Shown piece by piece: positions 5,217 through 5,526 of a stretch of 5,526 nt of DNA. Within the stretch, counting starts at the first letter, position 1, and every line of letters starts with the position of its first letter. Made by a program: the position numbers and the translations under genes. The notes beneath the pieces were generated by a model that saw nothing but the letters and a program-made list of their open reading frames with translations, was not told the DNA's origin and did not search any database. Origin of the DNA: Candidatus Schekmanbacteria bacterium GWA2_38_11 (GTDB lineage Bacteria > Schekmanbacteria > GWA2-38-11); contig MGDB01000064.1 of NCBI GenBank assembly GCA_001790645.1, positions 1 through 5,526 of the forward strand, in the 5' to 3' direction.

Positions 5217-5526
5217 TCAATTTTTTTTTGAAACTCCTATATTATTCTCCTCATTGGATTCCTTTATCTCATCTTCACTATCACAAAATGCTTTTATATA
5301 GTATTTATTAAGATTTTCACTCACATTCCATTTTAATACAGAACGTCCTTTTATAAATACAACACTCCCTTGTACTTTCTTAGTCAATTTAACTGATTCA
5401 GTGCCAATCAGGGTATCAACATTATCCTCAACTGATTTGCTATTATTAGGTGATATATAGAAACTGACCTTTGAGTTAGAAACCTTTGCCTTACCTGCAT
5501 TCCCGACAGTTGCAATTATCTTAACA
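5217..5526 (-). CDS. C-terminal end of a CARDB-domain (surface/adhesion-type) protein, 5'-truncated
   Basis: On the minus strand a frame is open from the window edge (first whole codon at 5525-5523) to a TGA at 5219-5217, giving 102 residues with no start in view. The sequence fits one CARDB-type beta-sandwich domain. It opens with an IIATVGNAGKAKV strand (3-15), then VSFYISPNN (20-28), DNVDTLIGTESV (34-45), a WNV strand (66-68), and the diagnostic ending YYIKAFCDSEDEIKESNEENN (75-95). Such domains occur in extracellular and cell-surface proteins, often as repeats or a C-terminal module, and are thought to mediate adhesion or structural roles. The rest of the protein, including any signal peptide, lies beyond 5526. 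It converges with malQ, leaving 41 bp between the stops. The last codons read through a run of nine A just before the stop. The specific function cannot be told. Confidence 0.78.
   Translation of the reverse strand, partial: VKIIATVGNAGKAKVSNSKVSFYISPNNSKSVEDNVDTLIGTESVKLTKKVQGSVVFIKGRSVLKWNVSENLNKYYIKAFCDSEDEIKESNEENNIGVSKKN

Noticed and set aside
5171..5229. Intrinsic terminator for malQ using the T-run at 5221-5229
   Set aside because: Only a 5-bp GATAA/TTATC stem (5171-5183) is seen, nearly 40 bases before the T-run. The T-run is explained as Lys/Asn codons of the minus-strand gene.
1..5526. A novel multi-gene system (defence, secretion or biosynthetic)
   Set aside because: The complete genes all belong to known housekeeping families with intact motifs and no shared pathway. 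The CARDB gene is too partial to define a system.

Overview
This 5.5 kb window looks like ordinary chromosomal DNA of a moderately AT-rich, Gram-negative (diderm) bacterium. The diderm inference rests on a BamD-type outer-membrane assembly lipoprotein. The genes resemble those of deeply branching, mostly uncultured or environmental lineages (Nitrospirota, Omnitrophota, Desulfobacterota and Planctomycetota/Brocadiales-like genomes come to mind). The sequence alone does not fix the phylum. Intergenic palindromic repeats of the kind I recall from such genomes support this impression, but that part is memory and not a search.

Layout, left to right. Bases 1-809 (+) hold the 3' part of mtnP (5'-methylthioadenosine phosphorylase), cut by the window edge. 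Bases 810-1001 are a gap with a 96-bp imperfect palindrome and a smaller hairpin cluster. Bases 1002-2213 (+) are a complete trpB (tryptophan synthase beta chain) with no trpA beside it; its stop codon lies inside a 21-bp palindrome. Bases 2214-2323 are a gap with a composite C-tract/G-tract repeat that encloses a perfect 20-bp palindrome. Bases 2324-2701 (+) are a complete yraN/UPF0102 gene. Bases 2702-2860 are a gap almost filled by a 124-bp AT-rich imperfect palindrome. Bases 2861-3655 (+) encode a BamD-like lipoprotein, followed after 11 bp by malQ (4-alpha-glucanotransferase, 3667-5175, +). On the minus strand, 5217-5526 is the 3' end of a surface-type gene ending in a CARDB-like domain. 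It has no start codon in the window and converges on malQ.

The genes do not form a single pathway. mtnP serves methionine salvage, trpB amino-acid synthesis, yraN is a nuclease-fold protein of uncertain role, bamD outer-membrane assembly and malQ alpha-glucan metabolism. All five forward genes are co-directional, and only bamD-malQ is tightly spaced, as in an operon. The other forward gaps each hold different palindromic repeat families.

I see no defence system, CRISPR array, tRNA, rRNA, transposase or other clear novel system. The observations most worth a second look are the repeat-filled gaps, including one that forms the end of trpB and one that supplies the yraN ribosome binding site, and the CARDB-domain gene end.
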